DNA of 64,000 bases from Janthinobacterium agaricidamnosum NBRC 102515 = DSM 9628. Lineage in GTDB: Bacteria > Pseudomonadota > Gammaproteobacteria > Burkholderiales > Burkholderiaceae_D. Below the pieces are notes generated by a model that was given only the letters and a program-made list of their open reading frames with translations, did not search any database and was not told the DNA's origin. A program made the position numbers and the translations under genes. Of the stretch, positions 36,433-46,513 are shown one piece after another (positions within the stretch are counted from its first letter, which is position 1; every line of letters begins with the position of its first letter). Location of the stretch: NCBI RefSeq assembly GCF_000723165.1, contig NZ_HG322949.1:255220-319219 (forward strand), in the 5' to 3' direction.

Positions 36433-36903
36433 TTGCCGTTGCCAGCTGATCGCGTGGCTAGCTGTACTCCAGTCGGCAATTTTCGCGAAGGTTCACACGA
36501 CTTCGCACGCGTTCGGCGTATCGTTAAAACGGATGAATTTTCATCCGTTTTTCGTTTGCGTCCGGCGCAAAAAACAGCCCATTTCGTGCTGTACACCCGA
36601 CTGAATGAATTGCCGCATGCGCGGCTGGGCGTCGTTGTGGCCAAGCGTTTCGCGCCGCGCGCGGCGACCCGCAACACGATCAAGCGCGTGACGCGCGAAT
36701 TGTTTCGCGTCAGTAAATTGCCCGCCATCGATTGCGTGGTGCGCCTGTCGCGCGCCGTCAACACCAAGGATGGCCCCGCCACCACGGCCAGGCTGAAAGC
36801 CGAGCTGCGGGCGGAATTGACGCGTTTGTTTGCTTCGCAAAATCATCCGCGCAAGCCGCTTAGTGCTGTCAGCCCGGCCGATGGCGTCAAGCCAGCGCCA
36901 TGA
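36433..36903 (+). CDS. rnpA: Ribonuclease P protein component
   Basis: The protein subunit of RNase P, which matures tRNA 5' ends. The conserved RNR-type motif appears as [12 protein letters not shown], after FSSVFRLRP and [17 protein letters not shown]. The conserved part begins near [10 protein letters not shown] (about residue 27). No ATG is available in frame upstream of that; TTG 36433 directly after rpmH or GTG 36454 are the candidate starts, so the first 20 residues are uncertain. The C-terminal tail (about residues 137-156) is variable. Its stop overlaps yidD (ATGA). Confidence 0.93.
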   Translation: MPLPADRVASCTPVGNFREGSHDFARVRRIVKTDEFSSVFRLRPAQKTAHFVLYTRLNELPHARLGVVVAKRFAPRAATRNTIKRVTRELFRVSKLPAIDCVVRLSRAVNTKDGPATTARLKAELRAELTRLFASQNHPRKPLSAVSPADGVKPAP

Positions 36904-37172
36904 AAACCCTGCTATTGCTGTTGTTGCGCTTTTATCAGCTCGCCATCAGTCCGATGCTGGGTCCGCGTTGCCGTTTTTATCCGAGTTGTTCGCACTATGC
37001 GATGGAAGCGCTGAACGTGCATGGCGTATTGAAAGGCGGCTGGCTGGCCGCCAGGCGGCTGGGGCGCTGCCATCCGTGGAATGACGGCGGGCTCGATCCG
37101 GTGCCGCCTTCCGATAAGTCCGGCAAGGCCAAACAATCTTCAACGACCGCTTGCGGTTGCAACCACTCCTGA
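36900..37172 (+). CDS. yidD: Membrane protein insertion efficiency factor YidD
   Basis: A 90-residue protein of the YidD family, peripheral to the inner membrane and thought to help YidC insertion. The diagnostic [19 protein letters not shown] and [15 protein letters not shown], with three cysteines, are followed by [12 protein letters not shown]. It has a C-terminal lysine- and cysteine-containing tail. It starts in a four-base overlap with rnpA and ends 11 bases before yidC. Confidence 0.96.
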   Translation: MKTLLLLLLRFYQLAISPMLGPRCRFYPSCSHYAMEALNVHGVLKGGWLAARRLGRCHPWNDGGLDPVPPSDKSGKAKQSSTTACGCNHS

Positions 37173-37183
37173 CAAATACCCTA

Positions 37184-38926
37184 ATGGATATCAATAAACG
37201 TACCATCCTGTGGATCGTGTTTTCCGTGTCGCTGGTAGTTCTGTGGAACGACTGGATGGTCTCGAACGGCAAACAATCCATGTTTTCCGCGACGCCGGAA
37301 CAGGCGGTCAAGGCTCCCGCCGCGCCTGGCGCGAACGGCGCGCTGCCGGCCGCCAGCGGCGCTTCCGCCCTGCCGGGCGCAGCCGTGGCCGATGCCGCGT
37401 TCAAGAGCGAACGCATCACCATCACCACCGACGTCATCAAGGCCGATATCGACACCCTCGGCGGCCAGGTCAAACGCCTGGAATTGCTGAAGTATAAGAG
37501 CAGCGGCCATCCAGGCTGGTTCGGCGGCTGTTTCGGCCTGTTCAAGTGGTGCCAGCCGGATGCGGACGTGGCCAAGAATGAAGTCTTGTTCGACGAAGGC
37601 ATCGGCCACACCTACCTGGCGCAAACCGGCCTGATCGGCGGCAGCGCCGGCGCGGTGTTCCCTAACCATACGTCCGGTTTCGTGGCCCAGCCAGGCGTAC
37701 GCACGCTGACCAATGGCGACACCGTGCAACTGGTGCTGGACTCGGTGCAAGGCGGTATCAAGCTGACCAAGACGTTTACCTTCAAGCGCGGCGATTACGT
37801 GATCGACGTCAAGCATACCGTCACCAACGTCGGTGACGTGCCGGTCAAGCCTGAGCTGTACATGCAACTGGTTCATGACGGCAACAAACCAGCGGGCGAT
37901 TCCTATTTCAACAGCAGCTATACCGGCCCGACCATGTACACCGACGCCGACAAGTATAAAAAGCTGACGTTCGACAAGATCGAAAAGGAAACCGCCGAAT
38001 CGATCAAGACGGGCCGGCCGATGGCGCAAGACCATGCGGTCAAGGCTGACAATGGCTGGTTTGCTATCTCGCAACACTTCTTTGTGTCGGCATTCGTACC
38101 GCAAGACAAGCTGTCGCGCGATATCTTCACCAAGAAAGTGGACACCAACGTCTACGCCATCGGTAACGTATTGCCGATCGCCACACTGGCGCCGGGCGCC
38201 AGCGCCACTGTCGACGCCAAGCTGTATTCCGGTCCGCAAATCTCGCACTTGCTGGAAACCGTGTCGCCTGGCCTGGAACTGGTCAAGGATTATGGCTGGC
38301 TGACGATTATCGCCAAGCCGATCTTCTGGGTCATGGAACACATCCACGGCATCCTGGGCAACTGGGGCTTTACCATCATCGCCTTCACCATCCTGATCAA
38401 GCTGCTGTTCTTCCCGCTGTCGGCGGCAGGCTACCGCAGCATGGCCAAGATGAAACTGGTGACGCCGAAGATGCAGGCGTTGCGCGAACGCTACAAAGGC
38501 GATCCGCAAAAGATGAACCAGGCCACCATGGAACTGTACAAGACCGAGAAAATCAACCCGCTCGGCGGCTGCCTGCCTATTTTGGTGCAAATGCCGGTGT
38601 TTATCGCGCTGTACTGGGTGCTGAACGCGTCGGTTGAAATTCGCGGCGCGCCGTGGATCGGCTGGATCACCGACCTGGCCCAGCACGACCCATGGTGCAT
38701 CTTGCCGGTGCTGTACGCGATTTCGATGTTCATCACCACCAAGCTGAACCCGGCCCCGGCCGATCCGATGCAGGCGAAGATGATGCTGTTCATGCCGCTG
38801 GCGTTTTCGGTCATGTTCTTCTTCTTCCCGTCCGGCCTGGTGCTGTACTGGGTGGTGAACAACGTGCTGTCGATCGGACAGCAGTGGGTAATCACCAAGA
38901 AATACGCGCCGGCCGCGGCAAAATAA
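37184..38926 (+). CDS. yidC: Membrane protein insertase YidC
   Basis: A 580-residue insertase that places proteins in the inner membrane, alone or with SecYEG. The start at 37184 ([21 protein letters not shown]) gives the usual TM1; a large periplasmic beta domain (about 70-340) follows, then the conserved core of five helices: [57 protein letters not shown] shown here by segments, and the C-terminal [10 protein letters not shown]. An alanine-rich linker at about 45-75 is variable. A strong terminator follows. Confidence 0.98.
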   Translation: MDINKRTILWIVFSVSLVVLWNDWMVSNGKQSMFSATPEQAVKAPAAPGANGALPAASGASALPGAAVADAAFKSERITITTDVIKADIDTLGGQVKRLELLKYKSSGHPGWFGGCFGLFKWCQPDADVAKNEVLFDEGIGHTYLAQTGLIGGSAGAVFPNHTSGFVAQPGVRTLTNGDTVQLVLDSVQGGIKLTKTFTFKRGDYVIDVKHTVTNVGDVPVKPELYMQLVHDGNKPAGDSYFNSSYTGPTMYTDADKYKKLTFDKIEKETAESIKTGRPMAQDHAVKADNGWFAISQHFFVSAFVPQDKLSRDIFTKKVDTNVYAIGNVLPIATLAPGASATVDAKLYSGPQISHLLETVSPGLELVKDYGWLTIIAKPIFWVMEHIHGILGNWGFTIIAFTILIKLLFFPLSAAGYRSMAKMKLVTPKMQALRERYKGDPQKMNQATMELYKTEKINPLGGCLPILVQMPVFIALYWVLNASVEIRGAPWIGWITDLAQHDPWCILPVLYAISMFITTKLNPAPADPMQAKMMLFMPLAFSVMFFFFPSGLVLYWVVNNVLSIGQQWVITKKYAPAAAK

Positions 38927-38941
38927 GCAGCCTGGCCAGTG

Positions 38942-38974
38942 GAAAAAAGCTCGCGCCTGGCGCGGGCTTTTTTT
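38942..38974 (+). terminator. Intrinsic terminator after yidC
   Basis: AGCTCGCGC and GCGCGGGCT flank a short loop, preceded by an A-run and followed by eight T residues. It closes the rpmH-yidC operon before mnmE. Confidence 0.9.
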
Positions 38975-39029
38975 ACGTCTTTTTATGTCTCATGGCGCCA
39001 GGTGCGCGCCAATAAATTACAATCGCCCA

Positions 39030-40409
39030 ATGAAACTCGACTCTTCCCCTATCGCCGCCATCGCCACCGCACTTGGCCGAGGCGGCATCGGCGTGGTACG
39101 CGCGTCCGGCAAGGACCTGGCGCCGCTGATCGGCGCGCTGTTCGGCGCGACAGCGTTGCGGCCGCGCCACGCCAGCTATTTGCCATTCACGTCCGGCGAC
39201 GGCGCCATCATCGACCAGGGCATCGCGCTCCACTTCCCGGGACCGAATTCCTACACCGGCGAGGACGTGCTGGAATTGCAGGGTCATGGCGGCCCGGTGG
39301 TCTTGCAAATGCTGCTGGCGCGGGTGCTGGAAGCGGGCCGGGACATCGGCTTGCGGCTGGCCGAACCGGGCGAATTCACCCGCCGCGCCTTCCTCAACGA
39401 TAAACTGGACCTGGCGCAGGCGGAAGCGGTGGCCGACTTGATCGACGCGTCGACCGAGGCCGCCGCCAAGTCCGCGTCGCAATCGCTGTCCGGCGCGTTT
39501 TCGAAAACCATCCACGCGCTGGTCGAGCAAGTGACGGGCTTGCGCATGCTGGTCGAAGCGACGCTCGACTTCCCGGAAGAGGAAATCGATTTCCTCGAAA
39601 AATCCGATGCGCGCGGCCAGTTGCAAGGCGTGATCGAGGCGCTGCACAAGGTCTTTACCCAGGCGGCGCAGGGCGCCTTGCTGCGCGAAGGCTTGAACGT
39701 GGTGCTGGTCGGCCAGCCGAACGTCGGCAAATCTTCCTTGCTGAACGCGCTGGCCGGCGCCGACGTGGCGATCGTCACGCCGATCGCCGGCACCACCCGC
39801 GACAAGGTCAGCGAAATCATCCAGATCGAAGGCATCCCGCTGAACATCATCGACACGGCCGGCATCCGCAGCGCGGAAGACGCGGTCGACGTGGTCGAAC
39901 GGATCGGCATCGAACGGACCTGGGGCGAAGTGGGCAAGGCCGACGTGATCCTGCACTTGCTGGACGCCGACCATGGCCCGACGCTGGCCGATGAACACAT
40001 CGTCGCCGCGTTCCCGGCCGGCGTGCCGGTGCTGCGCATCTGGAACAAGATCGATTTGTCGGGCCACAAGCCGGCGGTCGATGCGATGGATGACGCGACC
40101 CATGTGTATCTGTCGGCCCACGAGCATATCGGCATCGACTTGCTGCGCGCCGAATTGCTGCGCATCGCAGGCTGGCAGCAAACCGGCGAATCGCTGTACC
40201 TGGCGCGCGAGCGTCACTTGATCGCGCTGAAATCGGCCGGCAAGCACCTCGGTATCGCGGCCGAGCACGCGGCCCAAAGCGACCAGTCGCTGGACTTGTT
40301 CGCCGAAGAGCTGCGCCTGGCGCAAGTGCAATTGTCGAGCATCACCGGCGAGTTTTCGCCGGACGATTTGCTGGGCGTGATTTTTAGTCGGTTTTGTATT
40401 GGGAAATAG
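39030..40409 (+). CDS. mnmE: tRNA modification GTPase MnmE
   Basis: With MnmG, this GTPase modifies the wobble uridine of several tRNAs (cmnm5U). The 459-residue protein starts at 39030 ([19 protein letters not shown]). It has an N-terminal folate-binding domain, a helical domain, an inserted Ras-like G domain (G1 [10 protein letters not shown]3 DTAGI), and the C-terminal FCIGK with the essential cysteine. The extreme 3' end, coding for this motif, is a known insertion hot spot for integrative elements, and signs of one follow immediately downstream. Confidence 0.98.
   Translation: MKLDSSPIAAIATALGRGGIGVVRASGKDLAPLIGALFGATALRPRHASYLPFTSGDGAIIDQGIALHFPGPNSYTGEDVLELQGHGGPVVLQMLLARVLEAGRDIGLRLAEPGEFTRRAFLNDKLDLAQAEAVADLIDASTEAAAKSASQSLSGAFSKTIHALVEQVTGLRMLVEATLDFPEEEIDFLEKSDARGQLQGVIEALHKVFTQAAQGALLREGLNVVLVGQPNVGKSSLLNALAGADVAIVTPIAGTTRDKVSEIIQIEGIPLNIIDTAGIRSAEDAVDVVERIGIERTWGEVGKADVILHLLDADHGPTLADEHIVAAFPAGVPVLRIWNKIDLSGHKPAVDAMDDATHVYLSAHEHIGIDLLRAELLRIAGWQQTGESLYLARERHLIALKSAGKHLGIAAEHAAQSDQSLDLFAEELRLAQVQLSSITGEFSPDDLLGVIFSRFCIGK
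40392..40409 (+). other. attB-like sequence at mnmE 3' end
   Basis: TTTTGTATTGGGAAATAG resembles the 18-bp target at the 3' end of trmE/mnmE used by SGI1-family elements (TTCTGTATTGGGAAGTAA from memory). The stop codon of mnmE lies inside it. Protein conservation of FCIGK explains part of the match. I found no second copy further right. Confidence 0.5.
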
Positions 40410-40583
40410 ATACTGTTTCGAGGGAGTTCGAAGAATACCAAAATTGGTCTTGCGCACTATGAGAATTCGTAATTCTAATGCCTAACAGTTCCGAAGATTT
40501 CCAGTCGATCCTTACCTCTTTAGGTACAAATTTTGGTAGACGTTTGAGATATACCTAGTCAACTGTGTACCTAAAAGTAGTCT

Positions 40584-40703
40584 ATGTCTTGTTACGGCGT
40601 CCCACTGATCGATACCAAGATTAAGGCCTTGAGGCCTAAGCTTGCGCGTTATCGCGTGAGTGACACCGGCGCTATTTGGTACCCAGCGCCGGAAGGGTTT
40701 TAA
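40584..40703 (+). pseudogene. Remnant of tyrosine-integrase N-terminus
   Basis: A 39-codon frame (MSCYGVPLIDTKIKALRP, ending YRVSDTGAIWYPAPEGF) resembles the start of DUF4102-type integrases, where LTDTKI-x-ALKP and YKVADGGGLYL are typical. It stops at 40703 without any catalytic domain. Its place downstream of mnmE, a hot spot, supports a relic of a genomic island integrase. Confidence 0.6.
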
Positions 40704-40774
40704 AATTGGCAATATATTGCGGAAATGCTATTCTAGATTCTTGGTCTACCCCTACTACTGAAAGTAAAACAAAA

Positions 40775-41839
40775 ATGACAGTTCAGCGACGCCTTTTGGT
40801 GCCTATGTTGTTCGTGATTGCTGCCGTCGCCGCAATCGGGTGTGAAAGAAGGGATGCTGCTTCCTCTCCAAATAGCCCGGAAACTTCCGAAAGTCTTACT
40901 GCTGCACCGTTAGTCACTGACTTAGTAACTTCGGAGCGCCCACGAGATGAGGCGGCGTTCATCGATGCGGTGAGTCAAGCTCAAGCGGCGCAGAGCAGCG
41001 CACAAAACGATATGCAGCGTGGGGGCATTAAAGCTGACCGAGATGCCGCCATTTGCAAACTGCTGGCAAGTGGCACTATCCAAGGCTGGACAGGCCGCGT
41101 GTCTAAGGTGGATGCAAATAGTGATGGGAAAGGCGTTTTTGCTGTTGAGATTGCTCCCAACATCTTTTTGAAAACTTGGAACAACGATCTATCCGACATT
41201 AATGACCGTACCCTGATGGAACCGGGTTCCCAAGTATTTAAAGCAGCATCAAGGATGCAAAAAGATAGCCCTGTGCGCTTAAGTGGGAATTTTTTTGCTG
41301 CTAGTGAAAGCGATTGCATTAAAGAAGGAAGCTTGACTTTGCGTGGTAAATTGAAGGATCCCGAGTTTATCTTTAGATTCGATACTGTGTCCGTGTTGAC
41401 CCCTACCCTTAGTGCTGCTCATGTCGTAGAGAGGAATTCTGCTGCGGATGAGGTACGGGTAGCTACCCCTCCAGTCAGTAATAGCCCTGAGCCATCAGGC
41501 GCAGTGCAATCATCTGTCGATTCTCCAGATGCACAAGGGGATGAGGTCAGGCAATCGATCAGTGATAGAGACTCCGTTAGCGAGCAGGGGGACAGAGTCG
41601 ATTGTCGTAAGGCCGGCTCCCGTACCGAGCACTTAATTTGTGGAACCCCAGAGTTGGCTGCAGCAGATGCAAACATGGCGTTAGTATATCAAGTAGCATT
41701 ACGTCAGACCTCAGATAAGAATGCTTTGATGGGTTTCCAAAACGACTGGATCAAGTACAACAGAGATCGATGTTCAGACGTCGATTGCTTACGTCAGTCT
41801 TATCGCGAGCGTCTAGATAATCTTCAGGGTACCCGATAG
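40775..41839 (+). CDS. Lipoprotein with C-terminal LprI (DUF1311) domain
   Basis: A 354-residue lipoprotein: MTVQRRLLVPMLFVIAAVAA then lipobox AIGC. The start at 40775 follows an A-rich leader and sits 33 codons inside the longest frame, chosen because it yields the signal peptide. Residues about 60-210 form an unrecognised domain (KLLASGTIQGWTGRVSKVDANSDGKG). A low-complexity serine- and aspartate-rich linker (about 215-275) leads to the LprI domain at 280-354, with cysteines in VDCRKAGSRTEHLIC and RCSDVDCLRQSYRERL. LprI proteins in mycobacteria inhibit lysozyme. The gene is lower in GC than its neighbours and lies in the mnmE-side insertion. Confidence 0.8.
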   Translation: MTVQRRLLVPMLFVIAAVAAIGCERRDAASSPNSPETSESLTAAPLVTDLVTSERPRDEAAFIDAVSQAQAAQSSAQNDMQRGGIKADRDAAICKLLASGTIQGWTGRVSKVDANSDGKGVFAVEIAPNIFLKTWNNDLSDINDRTLMEPGSQVFKAASRMQKDSPVRLSGNFFAASESDCIKEGSLTLRGKLKDPEFIFRFDTVSVLTPTLSAAHVVERNSAADEVRVATPPVSNSPEPSGAVQSSVDSPDAQGDEVRQSISDRDSVSEQGDRVDCRKAGSRTEHLICGTPELAAADANMALVYQVALRQTSDKNALMGFQNDWIKYNRDRCSDVDCLRQSYRERLDNLQGTR

Positions 41840-42029
41840 CTCTTGGTTGTGGAAAACTGCGAGCGTAAATTGGAGACGAGCCGGCAGTTTGTCGTGCTCG
41901 TCTTCTTGTCACTGGTACAGCATAGACTTTGAACAGGTTTTTAGGTACACAGTGCGTCATTGATAATGCTTTCGTTCTGCTGAAATATTGTGCACTTTCC
42001 TCTTCAGCAGTTTCTGCATCGAAATAAGC

Positions 42030-42965
42030 TTAACTTTCCCGGGCCGCCGTATTGGCCGATATCGCATCCTTGTCGGCGAACAGTTGATTGACCACCGAAC
42101 GCAGCCAGATCAGCCTGGCGTCTTCGTGGTAACGGCGGTGCCAGTGCTGTTTTAAATCGTAGGCCGGGATGTCGACCGGGGTTTGCACCACGCGCACCTT
42201 CTTCGAGTCGGCGAAGGCGTTGCCGACCGGGCGCGGCAGCACCACCACCAGGTCCGAATCGGCGATGATGGTCGGGATGCTCATGTAGTGCGAGGTGCGC
42301 AGCACGATGTTGCGGCTGATGTTGCGCGCCGCCAGCTCGGCCTCGAACATTTCCTGGCTGCGGCCGCCGTCCTGCACGAATGCGTGTTCGGCCGTCGTAA
42401 ACTGTTTCAGCGTCATGCGCGGTCCCTTGATGCTGTGGCCGGCCCGCACCATGCACACCAGGCCGTGCGAAAACAGCCGCTGCTGGAACATATTGCCCTG
42501 TTTGATATCCGGGAAATAGCCCAGCGCCAGATCGACCTCGCCGCGGTTCAATGCTTCTTCCAGTTGCTGCGGCGGCAGGCTGACGGAACGCAGCCGCGCT
42601 TGCGGCGCGGCCTGGCGCAAGAAGTTGAACAGCGCCGGCAAGAACACGATCTCGCCGACGGCGCTCAGGCACACCACGAATTCATCGCGCGACCGGGCCG
42701 GGTCGAAGGCCGGGCTGCGCAAGATATCCGCATCGATCAAGCCGATCACTTCGCGCGTCTTGCCGATGATGTGTTGCGCGCGCGGGGTCGGCAGCATCTG
42801 GCCGGCCTGGCGCACGAACAGCGGGTCGCCCAGCGATTCGCGCAGCCGCGCCAGCGCCGCGCTGGCCGCCGGCTGGCTCATTTTCAGCTGGCCGGCGGCG
42901 GCGGTCACGCTGCCGGTGTCGTACACCGCCACCAGCAGGCGCAGCAAGTTCAGGTCTGTTCTCAT
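42030..42965 (-). CDS. LysR-family regulator of the meta-cleavage operon
   Basis: A 311-residue LysR protein: winged helix (MRTDLNLLRLLVAVYDTGSVTAAAGQLKMSQPAASAALARLRE, shown by its segments) and a substrate-binding domain with VCLSAVGEIVFLP, GEVDLALGYFPDIKQG and VVLPRPVGNAF. It is most similar in pattern to regulators of aromatic degradation of the NahR/NodD branch. It lies downstream of, and in the same direction as, the whole operon, 63 bases after the porin, so it may be co-transcribed and feed back on the promoter near 52313. The inducer is probably an aromatic acid. Confidence 0.93.
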   Translation of the reverse strand: MRTDLNLLRLLVAVYDTGSVTAAAGQLKMSQPAASAALARLRESLGDPLFVRQAGQMLPTPRAQHIIGKTREVIGLIDADILRSPAFDPARSRDEFVVCLSAVGEIVFLPALFNFLRQAAPQARLRSVSLPPQQLEEALNRGEVDLALGYFPDIKQGNMFQQRLFSHGLVCMVRAGHSIKGPRMTLKQFTTAEHAFVQDGGRSQEMFEAELAARNISRNIVLRTSHYMSIPTIIADSDLVVVLPRPVGNAFADSKKVRVVQTPVDIPAYDLKQHWHRRYHEDARLIWLRSVVNQLFADKDAISANTAARES

Positions 42966-43028
42966 GTCGATAAACGCCGGCTAGCCGATGGTCTGCCGAG
43001 TGTATCTCCGAACAGGGCATTTGCCCAC

Positions 43029-44072
43029 TTAAAAAAAGTGGCTCATGCCGGCGGCGAACGCCCGGTCGCCGCCGCCGGCGATGCCCGGCGCGCCGATATT
43101 GATGCTGTAGAAGGCCGATGAATTCGGCGCCGCATGCTGGCCGATGCGGGCGTACGACGCGAACAGGCTGCTGCGTTTCGACAGCGGATAGCTGTAGCCG
43201 ACGGCAACCTGGTGGCCGTCGTTGTCGACCGCCGAGCGGTCGTCCTTGCGGATGTAGGACAGCAGCACCTTGCCCTGGCCGAGCGGGATGGCGGCGCCGG
43301 TCAGCAGTTCGCGGCTGTCGAGCGTGGTGTAACCCTTGTTGCGGCCATAGGACAGGTAGCCGGTGAACCGGCCGAAGTTGTAGTTGGCGCCCCACAGCGT
43401 GCTGGTCGCGCTGTCGGTGCCGCTGGCCGACACGCTGGACAGCCAGGCCAGCCGCGTCGACAGGCGCTGCGTCTTGTAGGCCAGCGCGCCGCCGATCGAG
43501 CGCTGCTTGCTGCTGTCGCCCGGCGCTTCGCCGGCGCTGTAGTCGAGTTCCGCGCCGGCGCCGTTCCACAGCGGCGACGTGTAGGCCACGGTATTGCCGC
43601 GGAAGTTGCCGCGTCCGCCAGGCGAGGTCGGACCGCCGACCACGCCGGCCGTCATCAGGTTGCCAGCCTGGCCGGCCAGGCCATTGCCCATCGGGTCGGC
43701 CACCGTGACCACGGTTTCATACAACGCCGTTTGTATGTTACCGAGCCGCAGCGTGCCGAAATCGCCGCGCAAGCCGACGTAATCGCTGCGCGCGAAGACA
43801 TTGGCGCCGGTAAAACCGCCGGTATCGAGCGCGATGCCGGTTTCGATATTGAACAGCGCGGTCAGGTTGCCGTCCAGTTTTTCCTCGCCGTGAAAGCCGA
43901 GCCGCGACGGCGCAGCCACGCTGCTGGCCAGCTTGCTGACGGCGCCGGCCGCGCCGCCCCGTTCCGAGGCGACCGCGGCGTCCAGGTAGCCGTACACCGT
44001 GACATTCGATTGTGCATGGGCGGCACCCATCGCGCCGGCTGTCCATGCCAGCAGCGTCATGACTTTTTTCAT
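43029..44072 (-). CDS. Gram-negative porin of betaproteobacterial type
   Basis: A 347-residue outer-membrane trimeric porin of the Omp32/OpcP type. The signal peptide (MKKVMTLLAWTAGAMGAAHAQ) is followed by SNVTVYGYLDAAV, the usual first strand, and GFHGEEKLDGNLTALFNIE, with loop 3 likely near FARSDYVGLRGDFG. The chain ends in MSHFF, the C-terminal phenylalanine needed for assembly. It lies between the transporter and the LysR gene, so probably gives outer-membrane entry for the aromatic substrate, an inference from operon position. Confidence 0.94.
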   Translation of the reverse strand: MKKVMTLLAWTAGAMGAAHAQSNVTVYGYLDAAVASERGGAAGAVSKLASSVAAPSRLGFHGEEKLDGNLTALFNIETGIALDTGGFTGANVFARSDYVGLRGDFGTLRLGNIQTALYETVVTVADPMGNGLAGQAGNLMTAGVVGGPTSPGGRGNFRGNTVAYTSPLWNGAGAELDYSAGEAPGDSSKQRSIGGALAYKTQRLSTRLAWLSSVSASGTDSATSTLWGANYNFGRFTGYLSYGRNKGYTTLDSRELLTGAAIPLGQGKVLLSYIRKDDRSAVDNDGHQVAVGYSYPLSKRSSLFASYARIGQHAAPNSSAFYSINIGAPGIAGGGDRAFAAGMSHFF

Positions 44073-44102
44073 GCTTGTCTCCGTTATATTTTTTAGTGTT
44101 CT

Positions 44103-45452
44103 TTAATGCGTGCTGGCTGCCGTCTCTGCGGACGGCTTGGTGTAACGCGCGTTGACCGCATACAGCGACACGGCCGCGATTGCCGTTGGAATGGCGATCG
44201 CCTGGAACAGCGATACCGAATCGGTCAACGCCAGCAGCAGCGCGCCGCCGGTCACCGAACCAACGATGGAACCGACCCGGCCCATCGCCAGCGCCCAGCT
44301 GATGCCGGTGGCGCGCGCGGTGGTCGGATAGATGCCGGCCACGAAGGCGTTCATGCCGGTCTGCGCGCCGACCATGCCGAAACCGACCAGGAAGGCAGCC
44401 ACGGCCAGCCAGCCCGGCTGGCCGATCACATGGCCGAGCGCGGCGATGGCGACGCCGGACAGCAGGTACGACGCCGCCAGCACCAGGCAGGGATTGAGCT
44501 TGTCCATCAGGCGGGCCAGCACGACGGCGCCGATGGTTCCGCCCAGCGGCACCATCGAGGCGATGCGCGCCGCGGCCGGGATCGTGTAGCCGGCGTCGCG
44601 CATGATGGTGGGCAGCCAGCTGGACAGCAGGTAAAACACGAACAGCGAACAGAAATATGCCAGCCAGACCAGCAGCGTGGACTTGGCCTGGCCATCGATG
44701 AAGAGTTGGGAAATCGGCGAAGCGGTCTTGCCGGGCAGGTCGCCGGCGACGATATGGTGCTCATCCCAGCGGCCATCGCCGGCGATGCGGCGCACGATCT
44801 TGTGCAGCGCGCCGTGACGGGATGGCTTGGCGGCCAGGTAGCGCACCGATTCCGGCAGCCACAGCCACAGCGCCGGCAGCATCAGCAGCGGCGCCACGCC
44901 GCCCAGCAGCAGCACGCCGCGCCAGCTGTAATGGGTAATGATTTGGGCCGACAGTTCGCCGCCCAGCGCGAAGCCCAGCGTGAAGCCGCAAAAGCTCAGC
45001 GTCACCAGCAGCACGCGCTGGCGCTGCGGCGAATATTCCGAGGTCAGCGCGATACAGCTGGGCATCGCGCCGCCGAGGCCGATGCCGACCAGGAAACGCA
45101 TCAGCGTCAGCATCTGCGCCGACGTCGATGCGGCGGACGCCAGCGAGAAAACACCGAAGGCGGCGACGCTGATCAGCATCGCCGACTTGCGGCCGATGCG
45201 GTCGGCCACCGGTCCCATCAGGAAGGCGCCGAGCATCAGGCCGAACAGGCCGGCGCCGAAGATCGGCCCCAGCTGTGCCGGGACCAGGCCCCAGTCCTGT
45301 TTCAGCGCCGGCGCGATATAACCGACCGCCGCAGTATCGAAGCCGTCGATGGCGACCACGATAAAGCACAGTATCAGCACCAGGATCTGGTAGCCGGACA
45401 GCTTGCTGCCGCTGATGATCTGGTCGATGGTGATGGTATTTTTTATACTCAT
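44103..45452 (-). CDS. MFS aromatic acid:H+ symporter (AAHS family)
   Basis: A 449-residue major facilitator with twelve expected spans. The motif DGFDTAAVGYIAPAL in TM1, GPVADRIGRKSAML after TM2 and FVAGIYPTTARATGISWALAMGRVGSIVG near TM11 are hallmarks of the AAHS family (PcaK, BenK, MhpT), which imports aromatic acids with protons. The D in TM1 (DGFD) is essential in PcaK. It is 49 bases downstream of the aldolase. The carboxylate preference of the family fits a carboxylated catechol or its precursor as the operon's substrate. Confidence 0.93.
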   Translation of the reverse strand: MSIKNTITIDQIISGSKLSGYQILVLILCFIVVAIDGFDTAAVGYIAPALKQDWGLVPAQLGPIFGAGLFGLMLGAFLMGPVADRIGRKSAMLISVAAFGVFSLASAASTSAQMLTLMRFLVGIGLGGAMPSCIALTSEYSPQRQRVLLVTLSFCGFTLGFALGGELSAQIITHYSWRGVLLLGGVAPLLMLPALWLWLPESVRYLAAKPSRHGALHKIVRRIAGDGRWDEHHIVAGDLPGKTASPISQLFIDGQAKSTLLVWLAYFCSLFVFYLLSSWLPTIMRDAGYTIPAAARIASMVPLGGTIGAVVLARLMDKLNPCLVLAASYLLSGVAIAALGHVIGQPGWLAVAAFLVGFGMVGAQTGMNAFVAGIYPTTARATGISWALAMGRVGSIVGSVTGGALLLALTDSVSLFQAIAIPTAIAAVSLYAVNARYTKPSAETAASTH

Positions 45453-45501
45453 GATTGTCTCCTCTATTTTTTGTGGGGGCGGCGGGGTGATCCCGGGCCG
45501 G

Positions 45502-46512
45502 TCAACGCCGGCTTAAATCCAGGGCCACGTCGACGATCATGTCTTCCTGGCCGCCGACCATGCGCCGTCTGCCAAGTTCGATCAGGATGTCCACGGTTTT
45601 CAGTTGATACCGCGCGGCTGCCGCTTCGGCGTGGCGCAAAAAGCTGGAATATACGCCGGCATAACCGAGCGCCAGCGTTTCGCGGTCGACCCGCACGGCG
45701 CGGTCCTGCAATGGCCGCACCAGGTCGTCGGCCGCATCCATCAAGGCCAGCAAGTCGCAGCCGTGGTTCCAGCCCAGCCGTGCGGCGGCGGCGATGAATA
45801 CTTCCAGCGGCGCATTGCCGGCGCCCGCGCCCATGCCGGCCAGGCTGGCGTCGATGCGGTCGCAGCCTTCCTCGACCGCGACGATGCTGTTGGCCACGCC
45901 CAGGCTCAGGTTGTGGTGGGCGTGGATGCCGGTCTGGGTTGCCGGTTTCAGCACATCCTTGAAGGCGCGGAAGCGGTCGCGCACCTGGTCCATGGTCAGC
46001 GCGCCGCCCGAGTCGACCACGTAGATACAGGTGGCGCCGTAGGATTCCATGCGCCTGGCCTGCTGCGCCAATTCGGCGGCGGAGATCATGTGGCTCATCA
46101 TCAGGAAGCCGACCGTGTCCATGCCCAGTTCGCTGGCGCAAGCGATGTGCTGGCGCGCGATGTCGGCTTCGGTGCAGTGGGTCGCCACGCGCACGATGCG
46201 GGCGCCGGCCGCGTAGGCGTTCTTCAAGTCGTGGATGGTGCCGATGCCGGGCAATAGCAGCGTGGCGATCTTCGCATGGCGCACCGTGTCGGCCACCGCC
46301 TCTATCCATTCCAGGTCGGTGTGCGCGCCGAAGCCGTAGTTGAAGCTGGAGCCTTGCAAGCCGTCGCCGTGCGCGACTTCGATGCTGTCGACCCGCGCCG
46401 CATCGAGCGCGGCGGCAATTTGCCGCACTTGCGGCAGCGAATACTGGTGGCGCATCGCGTGATTGCCGTCGCGCAGCGTGACGTCGGAGATATAAAGCTT
46501 TTTATCGGTCAT
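45502..46512 (-). CDS. dmpG: 4-hydroxy-2-oxovalerate aldolase
   Basis: Splits 4-hydroxy-2-oxovalerate into pyruvate and acetaldehyde, which is passed to the dehydrogenase partner. The 336-residue TIM barrel starts at 46512 ([19 protein letters not shown]) with catalytic R in [16 protein letters not shown] and C-terminal helices for partner contact. The start lies one base after the stop of dmpF, consistent with the aldolase-dehydrogenase complex that channels acetaldehyde. Family: HMG-CoA lyase-like DmpG/MhpE. Confidence 0.96.
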   Translation of the reverse strand: MTDKKLYISDVTLRDGNHAMRHQYSLPQVRQIAAALDAARVDSIEVAHGDGLQGSSFNYGFGAHTDLEWIEAVADTVRHAKIATLLLPGIGTIHDLKNAYAAGARIVRVATHCTEADIARQHIACASELGMDTVGFLMMSHMISAAELAQQARRMESYGATCIYVVDSGGALTMDQVRDRFRAFKDVLKPATQTGIHAHHNLSLGVANSIVAVEEGCDRIDASLAGMGAGAGNAPLEVFIAAAARLGWNHGCDLLALMDAADDLVRPLQDRAVRVDRETLALGYAGVYSSFLRHAEAAAARYQLKTVDILIELGRRRMVGGQEDMIVDVALDLSRR

Positions 46513-46513
46513 G

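Larger units (their letters stand above)
40519..41952. repeat. Inverted TTTAGGTACA-type repeats flanking mnmE-side insertion
   Basis: TTTAGGTACA at 40519-40528 is inverted as TGTACCTAAA at 40566-40575. The longer CTGTGTACCTAAAA (40563-40576) is again inverted, perfectly over 14 bases, as TTTTAGGTACACAG at 41939-41952. The outer pair encloses the integrase remnant and the lipoprotein gene. They could be recombinase arm sites or element ends. Confidence 0.7.
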
